Part shown: in pieces, positions 5,466 through 6,575 of the stretch
How the letters are laid out: each line of letters starts with the position of its first letter
Position numbering within the stretch: position 1 is the first letter of the stretch
Assembly (NCBI GenBank): GCA_023391775.1
Contig: JAEWAG010000306.1
Span: forward strand, 1 to 6,575
Origin: Pseudomonadota bacterium
GTDB taxonomy: Bacteria > Pseudomonadota > Gammaproteobacteria > Xanthomonadales > Xanthomonadaceae
Reading direction: 5' to 3'
Length of the DNA stretch: 6,575 nt
The notes under the pieces: model-generated
Database searches by the model: none
Seen by the model: only the letters and a program-made list of their open reading frames with translations
Told to the model about the DNA's origin: nothing
Translations under genes and position numbers: made by a program

Positions 5466-6575
5466 ATGGCCACCGAAGTCAAAGTTCCGGTCCTCCCCGA
5501 ATCCGTCTCCGACGCCACCATTGCCAGCTGGCACAAGAAGGCCGGCGAGGCGGTCAAGCGCGACGAGAACATCGTGGATCTGGAGACCGACAAGGTCGTG
5601 CTCGAGGTCCCCTCGCCGGTCGACGGCGTGCTGAAGGAAATCAAGTTCAGCGAGGGCGACACGGTCACCAGCCAGCAGGTCCTGGCGATCATCGAGGAAG
5701 GCGCGGTCGCCGAGGCCGCCCCGGCCGAAGAGAAGAAGGCCGAGGAGCCGAAGGCTGAGGCCGCCAAGGCCGAAGCACCGGCCAAGGCCGCCGCGCCGGC
5801 CGCCGCCAGCACCTCCGGCAGCGAACTGCCCCCGGGCGCGCGCTTCGCCGCGGCCAAGGACGGCATCGACCCGTCCCAGGTCGAGGGCACCGGCCGTCGC
5901 GGCGCGGTGACCAAGGAAGACATCGTCAACTACGCCCGTGGCGGCGGCGCCGGCAAGGCCGGTGGCGCGCGTCCGGAAGAGCGCGTGCCGATGACCCGCA
6001 TCCGCAAGCGCATCGCCGAGCGCCTGATGCAGTCCAAGGACTCCATCGCCATGCTGACCTCCTTCAACGAGGTCAACCTGGCCAAGGTTTCCGCTGCCCG
6101 CAAGCAGCTGGGCGAGGACTTCCAGAAGACCCACGGCATCAAGCTGGGCTTCATGAGCTTCTTCGTGAAGGCCGCCGCCAATGCGCTGCAGCGCTTCCCG
6201 GTGATCAACGCCTCGGTCGACGGCGACGACATCATCTACCACGGCTACTCGGACATCTCGATCGCCGTGTCCACCGACAAGGGCCTGGTCACGCCGGTGC
6301 TGCGCAACGTCGAGCGGATGGGCTTCGCCGACATCGAGCAGGGCATCGCCGAATACGCGAAGAAGGCGCGCGACGGCAAGCTCGGCCTGGACGACCTGCA
6401 GGGCGGCACCTTCACCATCACCAACGGCGGCACCTTCGGTTCGCTGATGTCGACCCCGATCGTCAATCCGCCGCAGAGCGCGATCCTGGGCATGCACACC
6501 ATCAAGGAGCGTCCGATCGCCGAGAACGGCCAGGTCGTGATCGCCCCGATGATGTACATCGCCCTGTCCTACGAC
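5466..6575 (+). CDS. sucB: Dihydrolipoyl succinyltransferase E2 component of 2-oxoglutarate dehydrogenase (3' end missing)
   Basis: E2 forms the core of the complex and moves the succinyl group from E1 to CoA on a swinging lipoyl arm, giving succinyl-CoA. The visible 370 residues show three domains. The lipoyl domain (about 1-77) has its modified lysine K43 in ETDKVVLEV. A flexible Ala/Glu/Lys/Pro linker spans about 80-117. The peripheral-subunit-binding domain (about 120-157) contains LPPGARFAAAKDGIDPSQVEG and GTGRRGAVTKEDIV. The acyltransferase domain begins near 173 with VPMTRIRKRIAERLMQSK and includes FTITNGGTFGS (316-326) and PPQSAILGMH (335-344). The window ends after ALSYD, just before the expected HRxxDG motif, so the catalytic His and Asp lie outside and roughly 30-40 residues are missing. 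The truncation is the window edge, not a mutation. One lipoyl domain and pairing with sucA favour succinyl- over acetyltransferase. lpdA is the expected next gene. Confidence 0.96.
   Translation, partial: MATEVKVPVLPESVSDATIASWHKKAGEAVKRDENIVDLETDKVVLEVPSPVDGVLKEIKFSEGDTVTSQQVLAIIEEGAVAEAAPAEEKKAEEPKAEAAKAEAPAKAAAPAAASTSGSELPPGARFAAAKDGIDPSQVEGTGRRGAVTKEDIVNYARGGGAGKAGGARPEERVPMTRIRKRIAERLMQSKDSIAMLTSFNEVNLAKVSAARKQLGEDFQKTHGIKLGFMSFFVKAAANALQRFPVINASVDGDDIIYHGYSDISIAVSTDKGLVTPVLRNVERMGFADIEQGIAEYAKKARDGKLGLDDLQGGTFTITNGGTFGSLMSTPIVNPPQSAILGMHTIKERPIAENGQVVIAPMMYIALSYD

Noticed and set aside
5697..5816. Repetitive GCC/AAG/GAG codons in sucB, first considered as a DNA repeat.
   Set aside because: It encodes the normal Ala/Glu/Lys/Pro linker between the lipoyl and subunit-binding domains of E2 enzymes, with no exact DNA repeat unit.
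2613..6497. A stop-free minus-strand frame of 1294 codons lying antisense to sucA and sucB.
   Set aside because: It covers two clearly conserved plus-strand genes. The predicted protein is a low-complexity mix of Gly, Ala, Leu, Val, Arg, His and Gln with no domain I recognise. In DNA with third positions almost all G or C, TAA/TAG/TGA complements are rare in this frame, so long antisense frames are expected.
1..6575. Search for tRNA or rRNA genes, CRISPR arrays, insertion-sequence ends, attachment sites and phage genes.
   Set aside because: Nothing was found by reading both strands. The window is almost fully occupied by four conserved genes, and the largest gap is 229 bp.

Overview
The window is GC-rich chromosomal DNA, apparently from a gammaproteobacterium of the Xanthomonadaceae/Lysobacteraceae group (Xanthomonas, Stenotrophomonas, Lysobacter or Luteimonas type). 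That placement is inferred from the very high G/C at codon third positions, the SucA N-terminus starting V-D-N-L-L-K-Q-F, the SucB peripheral-subunit-binding sequence containing GTGRRGAVTKEDI, and the gene order. It was not tested by a database search.

All real genes lie on the + strand, in two blocks. Block 1 (1-2353) holds the last codons of an unidentified gene, a cupin/JmjC-type 2-oxoglutarate oxygenase of the RoxA/YcfD family (ribosomal protein L16 arginine hydroxylase), and a GNAT acetyltransferase with an extra C-terminal domain of unknown function. The three are joined by 4-base start/stop overlaps (ATGA at 42-45, GTGA at 1445-1448), so they look like one translationally coupled operon whose promoter lies left of the window. 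A 229-bp gap (2354-2582) follows. It holds a GC-rich hairpin, a short tandem repeat, a plausible -10 box (TATACT) and a leader of roughly 70 nt.

Block 2 (2583-6575) is the 2-oxoglutarate dehydrogenase operon: sucA (E1, complete, 941 residues) and sucB (E2, first 370 residues, cut by the window edge just before the expected HRxxDG catalytic motif). lpdA (E3) would be expected next. E1 decarboxylates 2-oxoglutarate with thiamine diphosphate. E2 carries the succinyl group on a lipoyl lysine to CoA, feeding the TCA cycle.

The window is mainly conserved housekeeping sequence, and I found no mobile element, CRISPR array, RNA gene or evidently new system. The points most worth a second look are the strongly basic N-tail and acidic C-tail of the RoxA homologue, the unexplained C-terminal domain of the acetyltransferase, the placing of a 2-oxoglutarate-using ribosomal oxygenase and an acetyltransferase beside 2-oxoglutarate dehydrogenase, and the start-codon and leader arrangement of sucA.
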